Source of the DNA: an uncultured Myxococcales bacterium
Lineage (GTDB): Bacteria; Myxococcota_A; Polyangia; Polyangiales; Polyangiaceae
Direction: 5' to 3'
Assembly (NCBI GenBank): GCA_937949945.1
Contig: CALFEQ010000036.1
Coordinates: 4,979 to 68,978, forward strand
DNA: 64,000 nucleotides
Of this stretch, positions 48,464-58,188 are shown in pieces. Each line of letters begins with the position of its first letter. The first letter of the stretch is position 1. A program made the translations under genes and the position numbers. The notes under the pieces were generated by a model, which did not search any database, was not told the DNA's origin, and worked only from the letters and a program-made list of their open reading frames with translations.

Positions 48464-48994
48464 TCACGTACCAGGCTTCACCTCGAGGACGCCGATGCGC
48501 TCGTCGCGCGAAGCGCGCAGGGCGCGGCCCGCGGCGAGGCGACCGTCGAGGAGGCGCCCGTCGAGCGCGTTCTTCGACACGCGCTTCGCGATCTCGCCGG
48601 CGACGATCGACAGCACCGAGAGCGTGAGCCTCTCGAAGACGCGCCGTCCCAGCGAGGCCTGGATCGGGCGCCGCACAGGCTTCAGCGCCTTCACGGCCTG
48701 CCCGAGGCGACGTCCGATCCGATGACCGCGCCGCATCGCGAGCGCCTTCCCCGCGACGTACACGCCGACGCCGAGCATCACCGCGAAGCCGAGGACACCG
48801 AGCGCGGCGCTGTACGCCATGCCCTTGGCCCGCCTCGTGGCGCTGACGACGCGATGGCGGCGTGCGTCGAGCGCGTCGATCGCCCGAAGGAGACGTTCAC
48901 GCACGATCTTCGACCTCCGCTCGAGCCGGCGGATGCGCTCGTCGAGCGAGACGTTCTCGAGCTCCTCGGGGATGGTCGTTCCTCGGGCGGTCAT
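48464..48994 (-). CDS. Membrane protein of the DUF3618/YtxH-like stress type
   Basis: A 176-residue protein. The N-terminus is a charged coiled coil (SLDERIRRLERRSKIVRERLLRAID), with one or two membrane helices at about residues 60-85 (AALGVLGFAVMLGVGVYVAG), and an Arg/Lys-rich C-terminal part with a further hydrophobic stretch. It follows and overlaps the holin-family gene by four bases, an arrangement often seen in stress-envelope pairs. Function unknown. Confidence 0.75.
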   Translation of the reverse strand: MTARGTTIPEELENVSLDERIRRLERRSKIVRERLLRAIDALDARRHRVVSATRRAKGMAYSAALGVLGFAVMLGVGVYVAGKALAMRRGHRIGRRLGQAVKALKPVRRPIQASLGRRVFERLTLSVLSIVAGEIAKRVSKNALDGRLLDGRLAAGRALRASRDERIGVLEVKPGT

Positions 48995-49395
48995 GCGACG
49001 TGCTCCTTGAGCTGGTGAACGTCGGCCTTCAACCGATCGCGCGTATGCTCGAGCGGCCGCTTGGGCAGCACCGCATAGCCCGCGCCCGCGGCGATGGCAC
49101 CGATCGCGAGGATCACGGCGGCGACGAGGAGAGCGGCGAGGGCAGTACCGCCGAGCGCGAGGACGACGGCGACCGCGAGGAGGCAGAGGACGAGCACGGC
49201 CGAGGCGAGGGCGATGCCGAGACCCACCGCCGCCTTCTTCGCGCGTTCGATCTCCCTCTTCACCTCGTTCTTCGCGAGCTCGATCTCGATGCGGACGAGC
49301 TCCTTCGCCTCATCCAACGCCTCACGGACGAGATCCCCCGTGGACGCCTCCTCGAGCGCCCCCGTCTCGGGCGACGGCCGCTGCATGTCGCTCAT
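48991..49395 (-). CDS. Phage-holin-superfamily membrane protein (DUF1469 type)
   Basis: A 134-residue protein with an amphipathic N-terminal helix (TGDLVREALDEAKELVRIEIELAKNEVKREI) and two membrane helices (AVVLALGGTALAALLVAAVIL). The family is named from phage holins but is common in bacterial chromosomes with envelope-stress genes; no phage gene is near. It overlaps the next gene by four bases. Confidence 0.82.
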   Translation of the reverse strand: MSDMQRPSPETGALEEASTGDLVREALDEAKELVRIEIELAKNEVKREIERAKKAAVGLGIALASAVLVLCLLAVAVVLALGGTALAALLVAAVILAIGAIAAGAGYAVLPKRPLEHTRDRLKADVHQLKEHVA

Positions 49396-49599
49396 CGTCG
49401 GCTCCTTTCCGGTCGCGGATGCCGCACGACCAGACGTGCTTCTCGGACGAAGACCACGACTGCTCCGAGTGCATCGTCCGTACCGCTCCCCCTTCGCTCG
49501 GACGGCCCGGGCGCGCGCCGGCCTTCCGCTCGAGCTCGAGAGGCGCCCGAAGACGCAGCGTCTACACTACGATGGTCACCACGCGAGCGTGGAGGACTC

Positions 49600-49845
49600 G
49601 TGGATGACACCGTCGTCGTCGGCCTTCTGATCGTGGCATTCGCGTGGGTCGTCACGACGCACGTCGCGATCGCGTTCGGCCTGCTCCAGCGACGGCCGCG
49701 CTGGCGAGCGCTCGTCGCGCTCGCGCTCGTGCTTCCAGGCGTGTACTGGGCGTGGCGTGAGCGGATGCGCACGCGCGTCGTGCTCTTGGCGGGAGGCGTC
49801 GTCGTCTACCTCGTGCTCCTCGCCCTCGCCTCGCGCGGATCCTGA
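49600..49845 (+). CDS. Small membrane protein
   Basis: An 81-residue protein, almost all hydrophobic: helices at about 4-28, 36-52 and 59-78, with Arg-rich turns between (RRPRWR, RERMRTR). The start GTG 49600 has GGAGG six bases upstream. It converges with rsgA. No family recognised. Confidence 0.6.
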   Translation: MDDTVVVGLLIVAFAWVVTTHVAIAFGLLQRRPRWRALVALALVLPGVYWAWRERMRTRVVLLAGGVVVYLVLLALASRGS

Positions 49846-49866
49846 CGCCGAGCGTGACGCCCAGGG

Positions 49867-50973
49867 TCAGTCCTTGCCGCGGAACCGCCCGCGGGTCGCC
49901 GGCGCGGGCGCGCGCGGGAAGCGCCTGCCGCGGATCGCCGCGGAGACCGCCTGGCGCGGCGAGAGCTCGACCCGCTCGCGCGCGAGCTTCCGCCACGAGG
50001 CGACGCGATCCTCGGCGAGCTCGCCCGCCTCGACCGCCGCGCGCACGGCGCAGCCGGGCTCGTTCTCGTGCGAGCAGTCTCGATAGCGGCACCCCTCGGC
50101 GACGCGAGCGACGTCCTCGAACGTGTCGCTCGGGTCCGCGCCTTCCGGCATCCAAGGCTTCAGCTCGCGCATGCCGGGCGTGTCGATGAGGAGGCCGCCG
50201 CCCGGCACGACGAAGAGCTCGCGTCGCGTCGTCGTGTGGCGGCCGCGGCCGTCGGACGCGCGCACCGCGCCTTCGAGCTGCACGTTGCGGCCGAGCAGGC
50301 GATTGACGAGCGCGGACTTCCCGACGCCGGACGATCCGACGAGCGCCGCGGTCGTCCCGCGCGGGATGAGCGCGCGCAGCTCCTCGATGCCGAGGCCGCT
50401 GCGCGAGCTCGTCGCGATCACCGGTGCGAGCGCGCCGGCCCGCTCCATCAGCGCGCCGAGATCGGCGGCGACGTCGGCCTTGGACACGACGATGTAGGCC
50501 TCGGCTCCGCCCTGAGCGATCGCGAACAAGTAGCGCTCGAGGCGCCGCACGTTGAAATCGGTGTCCGCACCCGTGACGACGAAGACACGATCGATGTTCG
50601 CGGCGATCGCCTGGGGCTCGGCGCGCTCGCCGGCGGCTTGCCGGAGGAAGGCCGTCCGCCGAGGGAGGATCGCCTCGACCACGACCTCGTCCGAGTCCGC
50701 GCTCGCAGGCGCGACCAACACCCAATCGCCGACGGCGATGCCTCCTTCGATGGGCGCATCGCGGAGAGCCCGCGACCGGATGCTCGCGAGACGAGGCCCG
50801 TCCTTCGTCCAGAGATCGACGCGTGCGGCATACACGGAAGTGACGCGTGCGGGCGCGAGACCGCGATCGTCGGCAGGCACGTGCTTCGCGAGCTCGGGCG
50901 TCCAGCCGAGATCTTCGAGCGTGAGCGTCTTTTCTGCGTCAGCCTTGTCCCTGACCATCGCGCTTACGGTCAC
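49867..50973 (-). CDS. rsgA: Ribosome small-subunit biogenesis GTPase RsgA
   Basis: A 368-residue circularly permuted GTPase. An OB-fold (about 40-115) is followed by G4 (VVSKAD), G5-like TSSRSG, G1 GSSGVGKS, the TTTRRE switch and G3 DTPGMRE. A C-terminal zinc domain (CRYRDCSHENEPGC) and a basic tail rich in Arg and Pro follow. It releases or checks the 30S subunit before translation. The start is uncertain (50973 or the next ATG 50958). Confidence 0.94.
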   Translation of the reverse strand: MTVSAMVRDKADAEKTLTLEDLGWTPELAKHVPADDRGLAPARVTSVYAARVDLWTKDGPRLASIRSRALRDAPIEGGIAVGDWVLVAPASADSDEVVVEAILPRRTAFLRQAAGERAEPQAIAANIDRVFVVTGADTDFNVRRLERYLFAIAQGGAEAYIVVSKADVAADLGALMERAGALAPVIATSSRSGLGIEELRALIPRGTTAALVGSSGVGKSALVNRLLGRNVQLEGAVRASDGRGRHTTTRRELFVVPGGGLLIDTPGMRELKPWMPEGADPSDTFEDVARVAEGCRYRDCSHENEPGCAVRAAVEAGELAEDRVASWRKLARERVELSPRQAVSAAIRGRRFPRAPAPATRGRFRGKD

Positions 50974-51173
50974 CGTTCGAGCGCAACCAGCCGCACTCTG
51001 CGCACAACGAACCCAAACGTAGAGGAGGATCGCGCTCGGTACGAGGGGAGGTGCGGGCAGTAGCCCGCAGCGTCGCCATCGATCACGAGGTTACGCATCG
51101 GCACGGCTTTCGCGAGGGCGTGTGCGACTTCGTAGCCCAAGCACACGCGGTGGCTTTGCGCTATACGGTTCCC

Positions 51174-52868
<1,695 letters not shown>

Positions 52869-52942
52869 GACCTGCCGACGTTCGACGGCGCGCGCTCTCT
52901 CGGTGTCACGACGAACGGCGAGCTCGTGGTACGGATGGCGCC

Positions 52943-53452
52943 ATGCTCGAGAAGATGCTCGGTGTGGTCATCCTCGCGTCGCTCCTCGCCGGCTGCGACG
53001 AGGACAAGAAGCAGCCCGTGTCCGCGTCGAGCGCGCCGAGCGTCTCGAGCGCTCCGGCGGCGACCGCCGAGGCGACGGCCACGACGGACATCGCGACCGC
53101 GAGCGCGAAGGCGCCCGAGCCGCCGCCCGACGCCGTGGCCGCGCAGCACGTGCTCGTCGCTTACAAAGGCGCGAAGGGCGCGCCCAGGACGATCACGCGC
53201 TCGAAGGCGGAGGCGAAGAAGCGCGCCGAGGAGGTCGCCGCGAAGGCGAAGTCCGGCGCCGACTTCGCCACCCTCGTCGCCGAATACTCGGACGATCCGG
53301 GCAGCAAGGACCGCATGGGCAGCGTCGGCAAGTTCACGCGCGAGAAGATGACGAAGCCGTTCTCCGACGCGGCCTTCGCCCTCGCCGTCGGCGAGATCAG
53401 CGACGTCGTCGAGACCGAGTTCGGCTTCCACGTCATCAAGCGAAACCAGTGA
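52943..53452 (+). CDS. Parvulin-type peptidyl-prolyl isomerase lipoprotein
   Basis: A 169-residue lipoprotein (signal with SLLAGC), then about 45 Ser/Ala/Thr/Pro residues, then a PpiC/SurA-like parvulin domain. AAQHVLVAYKGA, a helical KRAEEVAAKAKSGADFATLVAEYSDD and GSVGKFTREKMTKPFSDAAFAL, GEISDVVETEFGFHVIKR follow. It helps fold secreted or outer-membrane proteins in the periplasm. Starts 75 bases after the kinase gene. Confidence 0.9.
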   Translation: MLEKMLGVVILASLLAGCDEDKKQPVSASSAPSVSSAPAATAEATATTDIATASAKAPEPPPDAVAAQHVLVAYKGAKGAPRTITRSKAEAKKRAEEVAAKAKSGADFATLVAEYSDDPGSKDRMGSVGKFTREKMTKPFSDAAFALAVGEISDVVETEFGFHVIKRNQ

Positions 53453-53579
53453 GGCGCGCGCCTTTTGCGGGCGCGCAGCGCGAGAGAGTGGATCGCCCGT
53501 CCATCGATTCCGGGCCGGACGGAATCTTCCGTCAGAGGTGAATTTCAGCGTTTCTCGGTGGATGGCGATGTGGGACGTC

Positions 53580-53600
53580 TTGGCATCGATACTGCAATTT
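53580..53600 (+). promoter_or_regulatory. Sigma-54-like (-24/-12) promoter
   Basis: TTGGCATCGATACTGCAAT matches TGGCAY-N5-TTGCA with one mismatch. The GG (53582-53583) and GC (53594-53595) are exactly 10 bases apart as required. The predicted start is near 53607, giving a short leader with GGAGTG before the ATG at 53629. The surrounding 100 bases are lower in GC than the neighbours. Confidence 0.5.
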
Positions 53601-53602
53601 TC

Positions 53603-53623
53603 CACTCCGAACAGACTGGAGTG
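53603..53623 (+). promoter_or_regulatory. Possible hairpin covering the ribosome site of the small lipoprotein
   Basis: CACTCC (53603-53608) can pair with GGAGTG (53618-53623), the ribosome-binding site, across a 9-nt loop. It forms in the mRNA only if transcription starts upstream of the predicted sigma-54 start. Confidence 0.25.
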
Positions 53624-53628
53624 ACCCC

Positions 53629-53922
53629 ATGCGCCTCGCCATCTCGAAGTTCTCGGTCCTCTTCCTCCTCTCCGTCACGAGCCTGATCGGAGCGGCCGGC
53701 TGCAGTACCTCGAAGACGTCGATGCCGAAGGCGCCGTCCCAGGCCATCACGCACGTCGCGGACGTCTCGCACGATCCGAGCTGGACACCGCCGGGCGAGC
53801 TCGACTTCTCGATCGCCGAGACCGAGCGCACCTCGATCCCGACGACGGTGAGCGCCGAGGCGCTGCCGCGACCGAACCGGGGCGAGATCCCGCGGGGACG
53901 GATCCACGCCGCGACGTACTGA
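53629..53922 (+). CDS. Small lipoprotein
   Basis: A 97-residue lipoprotein. The signal is KFSVLFLLSVTSLIGAAGC (lipobox GAAGC), followed by a short polar mature part of about 72 residues without further cysteines and with no recognisable fold. Codons are strongly G/C-ending. A sigma-54-like promoter and GGAGTG ribosome site precede it. It converges with the S1-domain gene six bases away. Function unknown. Confidence 0.7.
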   Translation: MRLAISKFSVLFLLSVTSLIGAAGCSTSKTSMPKAPSQAITHVADVSHDPSWTPPGELDFSIAETERTSIPTTVSAEALPRPNRGEIPRGRIHAATY

Positions 53923-53928
53923 GCTCGA

Positions 53929-55404
53929 TCAGAGCTTCTTGCCCTTCAGGAGATCGGCGAAGGTCCCGAGCGATCGCGGCGACGACTGCTTGGCCTTCGC
54001 CGCCTCGAAGTTCGCGCGCTCCTCGGCCTCCTTCGCGCCTTTGATCGACAGGCGGAGCCGCCCCTCGCCGGTCTCGAGCACCTTGGCCGTCACGCGCGTG
54101 CCCTCCGGGAACGTCTTCCGGACGTCGGTGCCGCGCGGCACCCCGAGCTCCGCGTTCGGGACGAGGCCGCGCCCCGCGCGTCCCTTCGTTCCGTCGACCT
54201 GGACGAAGATGCCGTAGGTCTCGATCCGCTCGACGGTGCCGCTGACGATCGCGCCGACCTTCAAGTCGCCCGACACGTTCGCGATGGTGGCGCCGATCTC
54301 CGCGCCGTCGGGCGCGGGCACGACGCTGATCTTCCGCGCCTCGCGATCGAGCTTCTTCACGACGACGCGGACCTCGTCGCCGTCCTCGGCCGAGAAGCCG
54401 CGACCGAGCTCCGACACGTGGAGGAGCGCCTCGACCCCGGGCGCGATCCTGACGAAGCGACCGAAGTCGGTGCTACGCACGACCGTGCCGGCGACGACGC
54501 GTCCTTCGACGATGTCGAGCTCGGCCCACGGGTCGGCGGCGAGCGCCTTGAGCGAGAGCGTGATCTTCTTCGTGGGCCCGCCTCGCTTCTGCGGCTCGAC
54601 GTCCTTCACCTCGCGGACCTGGACCTCGACGACGTCGCCCGGCTTCACCGCGTCGGCGACCGCGACGCTGCGGTCGTGCGCGATCTCCGAGCGCGGGATC
54701 ATCCCTTCGACGCCGCCGCCCAGATCGACGAACGCGCCGAAGTCACGCACGCTCGAGACCGTCCCTCGGACGACGGCGCCCGGCGCGATCGCGGCCATCG
54801 CCTTCGCCGCCGCCTCGCTCGCCTCGCGCTGGAGGAGCGCGCGCCGGGAGACGACGACGTTCTTGCCGCCGTCGCGCACGTCCGTGACGAGGAACCGGAA
54901 CGTCTGGCCGACGAGCGAGCTCGGATCCTCGACGAAGCGTTCGCCGACCTGCGAGATCGGGCAGAAGGCACGCGTGCCCCCGCCGAGATCGACCTCGAGG
55001 CCGCCCTTGTTGACGCCGGTGACCTTGCCCTCGACGGCGACGCCGGACTCCTTCGCCTGCTCGATGGCGGTGAGGTTCCCGGGACGGCCGATGGTCCTGC
55101 CGAGCCGCACGCTCCCGCGCTGCTCGTCGACCTCGACGACGTGAGCCCGGATCGTCTCGCCGGCGGAGACGGTGACGTTCCCGTCGGCGTCGCGCAGCTC
55201 GTCGGCCTCGATGAACGCCTGCTGCTTGCCGTCGATCTCGACGAAGACGAGGTCGCGCCCGATCTGCACGACGACCGCCTCGAGCAGGTCGCCGACGCGG
55301 ACCCGCTTGCGGGCCGGCTTGGCCGCCCCGGCCTGCGCCTCGAAGAGGGCTGCGAACGACTCCCCTCCCCCTCCGTCCATCGACTCCGACGTGTCCGAGC
55401 TCAT
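53929..55404 (-). CDS. Multi-S1-domain RNA-binding protein (RpsA-like)
   Basis: A 491-residue protein with four to five S1 domains. Clear ones are near 35-110 (DLVFVEIDGKQQAF), 120-190 (GVNKGGLEVDLGGGTRAFCPISQ), 200-275 (VVRGTVSSVRDFGAFVDLGGGVEGMIPRSEI), 300-360 (VAGTVVRSTDFGRFVRIAPGVEALLHVSEL) and 385-450 (IVSGTVERIETYGIFVQV). It binds mRNA or rRNA. It is similar to ribosomal S1 but shorter than the six-domain form; a full rpsA could lie elsewhere. Confidence 0.9.
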   Translation of the reverse strand: MSSDTSESMDGGGGESFAALFEAQAGAAKPARKRVRVGDLLEAVVVQIGRDLVFVEIDGKQQAFIEADELRDADGNVTVSAGETIRAHVVEVDEQRGSVRLGRTIGRPGNLTAIEQAKESGVAVEGKVTGVNKGGLEVDLGGGTRAFCPISQVGERFVEDPSSLVGQTFRFLVTDVRDGGKNVVVSRRALLQREASEAAAKAMAAIAPGAVVRGTVSSVRDFGAFVDLGGGVEGMIPRSEIAHDRSVAVADAVKPGDVVEVQVREVKDVEPQKRGGPTKKITLSLKALAADPWAELDIVEGRVVAGTVVRSTDFGRFVRIAPGVEALLHVSELGRGFSAEDGDEVRVVVKKLDREARKISVVPAPDGAEIGATIANVSGDLKVGAIVSGTVERIETYGIFVQVDGTKGRAGRGLVPNAELGVPRGTDVRKTFPEGTRVTAKVLETGEGRLRLSIKGAKEAEERANFEAAKAKQSSPRSLGTFADLLKGKKL

Positions 55405-55560
55405 GACGGGCCCCTTCTAGCACGGCGCGCGGGCACGTCGCGCGTGACGGAGGAGTTCAGCCTCGCTGGACGGCGTCGCACCTCGCGCAAAAGACGCGTG
55501 GCCGGCCGAACGCCGCCCGCATTGATCTCGTGGCGCCGCCCCGGCGACGATGGTGCAACG

Positions 55561-56511
55561 ATGGCGCTGGATCCTGCCGAGCTCGCTCAGCTCAAGATCC
55601 TGGAGGGGGTCGATCTCGACCACGTGCGCGGCCTTCTCGATCGCTGCCGCGTCGCGACCCTCGCGCCGGGCGAGGTCCTGCTCACGATGGGGCAGCCCAA
55701 CGCGGTCATGTACATGATCCTCGCCGGGCGGATGAGCGTGCACCTCGAGGGCGGACCGGCCAGCGAGCCCGTGGCGTTCATCGAGGCCGGGCAGACGGTG
55801 GGCGAGCTCAGCGTGCTCGACGCACGTCCGGCGTCCGCGCACGTCGTCGCCGCCGAGCCGACGCGCGTCCTCGTCGTCGATCACGGCGTGTTCTGGAACC
55901 TCGTCGACGCGTCGCACGACTTCGCCATCAACCTCCTCATGCTCCTGGCGCAGCGTCTGCGCGCGAACAACACGACGGTCGCGACGAACATCCGCCTCCA
56001 GCGCGAGTACAAGCGCACGGCGATGGTCGACGCGCTCACCGGCCTCTACAACCGGAGGTGGCTCGAGGACGCGCTGCCACGCTTCGTGAACCGCTTCGTG
56101 CGCAACCAGCAACCGCTCGCGCTCCTCATGATCGACGTCGACCACTTCAAGCGCGTCAACGACGAGCACGGCCACCCCGCCGGGGACGCCGTCCTCGTCA
56201 CGGTCGCGCACGTCCTCAGGACCGCCGTCCGACCCACGGACCACGTCGCCCGCTACGGCGGCGAGGAGTTCGCGGTGATCCTCCCGGAGACGGGGCCGCG
56301 CGCGGCGTTCGGCGTCGCCGAGCGGCTCCGAGCGGCGATCAAGCTCACGCCGATCAAAGCCGCGAACGGCTCGCTTCTGCCGAGCGTCACGATTTCGATC
56401 GGCGGCGCCGTCCTCTCGCCCACGACGTCCACGGCGGCGGCGCTCCTGGCAGCTGCAGACGCGAACCTCTACGCGTCCAAGCAGGCGGGGAGGGACCGGG
56501 TGACGATGTGA
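55561..56511 (+). CDS. Diguanylate cyclase with cyclic-nucleotide-binding domain
   Basis: A 316-residue cytoplasmic protein. A CNB domain (about 10-120, VATLAPGEVLLTMGQPNAVMYMIL, then TVGELSVLDARPAS) is followed by a GGDEF domain (about 145-316). Active site G233-G-E-E-F237 in ARYGGEEFAVI is intact and an RPTD I-site (R224-x-x-D227) stands exactly five residues before it, so product inhibition is likely. It makes c-di-GMP under control of a bound ligand, perhaps cAMP or cGMP. Start ATG 55561. Confidence 0.92.
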   Translation: MALDPAELAQLKILEGVDLDHVRGLLDRCRVATLAPGEVLLTMGQPNAVMYMILAGRMSVHLEGGPASEPVAFIEAGQTVGELSVLDARPASAHVVAAEPTRVLVVDHGVFWNLVDASHDFAINLLMLLAQRLRANNTTVATNIRLQREYKRTAMVDALTGLYNRRWLEDALPRFVNRFVRNQQPLALLMIDVDHFKRVNDEHGHPAGDAVLVTVAHVLRTAVRPTDHVARYGGEEFAVILPETGPRAAFGVAERLRAAIKLTPIKAANGSLLPSVTISIGGAVLSPTTSTAAALLAAADANLYASKQAGRDRVTM

Positions 56512-56575
56512 TCGTCGTACGTGTCCTCCAGTCGAAGGCTTGCGCCCGCGGGGCATTGCCTGAAAGAGTAGGAGC

Positions 56576-58060
56576 GTGGCCCTGAAAGTCGTCCCCGCCA
56601 AGTGCCCGACGTGCGGCGCGAACCTTCCCGTGCCGCCCGGCGCGAACCAGGTCACGTGCCGCTACTGCCAGAACGTGATCCACATCGAGCACAAGAAGCC
56701 CCCGCCGAACGTCCAGCCGTTCGGCATGCCGGGCTACGTGCCGTCGACGACGCTCTACATCGATCCTGCGGCAGCCGCGAGGGCCGGCAAGGTGGCCACG
56801 TCGGTCATCTTGGTCACGACCATCCTGCCCATTCTGATCCCCATCCTGATCTTCGCCGTGCCGAAGATCACGAAGGTCCTGAAGAGCAGCATCAGGCCCT
56901 TCCCCGCGTCGTGCTCGATCAACGAGGAGATCGTCCTTTCGGGCAACTACGAGGGCACCGGACCGCTCATCGCCGACGCCAACCACAACTGCAAGATCCG
57001 GATCAAGAACGCGAAGCTGAAGGGCACGACGCTCCTCAAGACGAGCGCGTCGAACATCTCCCTCACGCTCGAGAACGTCACCATCGAGACGACCGACGCG
57101 ATGGTGAAGGCGGGCAGCAACCTCAAGGTGAAGCTCCACAAGAGCACGCTCACCTCCGCAGGGCCGGTGTTCGAGAGCGACTCGAGCCTCGAATTGGAGG
57201 AGGTCGAGGGATCGACGATCGAGAGCAAGGAAGGCATCGCCATTCGAGGGCGGCACAACCTCAAGATCAACGTCGGGGAGTCGAAGATCCGCGGCAAGAA
57301 GGCCGCGATCGACAGCGACTCCAGCCTCACGCTCTCGATGAAGAGGAACACGGAGATCACCGCGAGCGACGGCCCGGCGATCAAGACCTCCTCGAACTTC
57401 AAGCTCGACGCGAACGGCGGGAAGATCGAGGGAGCGGACGAGGCGATCGTCGCCTCGTCGAGCCTGAAGCTGAACGCGACCGGGCTCACGATCGCCGCCA
57501 AGCGGACCGCGCTCAAGGTCGAATCGGGCGCCCAGATCGACTTCAGCGACGGCTCGATCTCCTCGGCGAGCGAGGCCGCGATCGAGAGCACGAGCGGGAC
57601 GAAGATCGACCTGTCGAACGCCAAGGTCACCGGCGCCGACGTCGCCATCAAGACGGGGAGCGGTCTGAAGCTCACGGCCGAGAAGAAGACGCAGATCGTG
57701 TCGACCTCCGGAGTCGGGATCGCCGGCTCGGGCGAGCTGACGCTCGACGACTCCACCGTCGAGAGCGCTGCGTTCGCGATGCAGCTCGGCGTGAACAGCA
57801 AGGTCAAGCTCCACCGCGGCGCACGCCTCGCCGGCAAGAACGGCGGCATCGAGGCCCAGACCAACTTCCAGATCGACGGCACCGGCGCCACGATCGACGG
57901 AGGCAGCGGCCCCGGCCTCGCGACCAACATCAACGCGCGGATCTCGTTCAAGCAGGGCACGCTGAAAGGGAACCCGGCCATCCAGGCGAGCCGCAAGCCG
58001 CTCGACCTGACGCTGGAAGGGACCTCGGTCGTCGGCGGGCAGCGGATAGGGACGTACTGA
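56576..58060 (+). CDS. Zinc-ribbon, membrane-anchored beta-solenoid protein
   Basis: A 494-residue protein of unusual design. Residues 1-40 are a zinc ribbon (C10-x2-C13, C28-x2-C31). Next come a short linker, one membrane helix (about 75-98, SVILVTTILPILIPILIFAV), and about 16 repeats of 21-24 residues. Each repeat has the form L-x-L-x-(N/D)-(T/S)-x-I-x-x-x-x-x-A-I-x-(S/T). This is the coil length of a right-handed parallel beta-helix. With the helix in place, the zinc ribbon lies in the cytoplasm and the solenoid outside, or the reverse. No enzyme motif is seen. Start GTG 56576. The last coil reappears out of frame after the stop (58061-58134). Confidence 0.8.
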   Translation: MALKVVPAKCPTCGANLPVPPGANQVTCRYCQNVIHIEHKKPPPNVQPFGMPGYVPSTTLYIDPAAAARAGKVATSVILVTTILPILIPILIFAVPKITKVLKSSIRPFPASCSINEEIVLSGNYEGTGPLIADANHNCKIRIKNAKLKGTTLLKTSASNISLTLENVTIETTDAMVKAGSNLKVKLHKSTLTSAGPVFESDSSLELEEVEGSTIESKEGIAIRGRHNLKINVGESKIRGKKAAIDSDSSLTLSMKRNTEITASDGPAIKTSSNFKLDANGGKIEGADEAIVASSSLKLNATGLTIAAKRTALKVESGAQIDFSDGSISSASEAAIESTSGTKIDLSNAKVTGADVAIKTGSGLKLTAEKKTQIVSTSGVGIAGSGELTLDDSTVESAAFAMQLGVNSKVKLHRGARLAGKNGGIEAQTNFQIDGTGATIDGGSGPGLATNINARISFKQGTLKGNPAIQASRKPLDLTLEGTSVVGGQRIGTY

Positions 58061-58134
58061 GCGCGCGCGAGCCGGAACGGTTGAAGTTGGAGGGAACGTC
58101 CGTCGTCGGCGAACGGCGGATCCCTCCGCGCTGA
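58061..58134 (+). pseudogene. Frameshifted, probably detached C-terminal coil of the solenoid gene
   Basis: After the TGA at 58058-58060, the stretch to 58134 encodes REPERLKLEGTSVVGERRI, a near copy of the real C-terminal RKPLDLTLEGTSVVGGQRI. Each copy is 54 bases to its stop and they lie 74 bases apart, so the second is in the -1/+2 frame. Most differences in the shared LEGTSVVG part are synonymous. A frameshift upstream of 58058 would join them. Either a recent mutation, an assembly error or a programmed shift. Confidence 0.5.
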
Positions 58135-58188
58135 TCCGCGTCATCCTCGAGCACGACGAGGCACGCCGATCTCTGCTAGGACGACGAC

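Noticed and set aside
48991..49395. Phage holin as sign of a prophage
   Set aside because: No phage structural, integrase or lysis gene is near, and this family is common in ordinary chromosomes next to stress membrane proteins.
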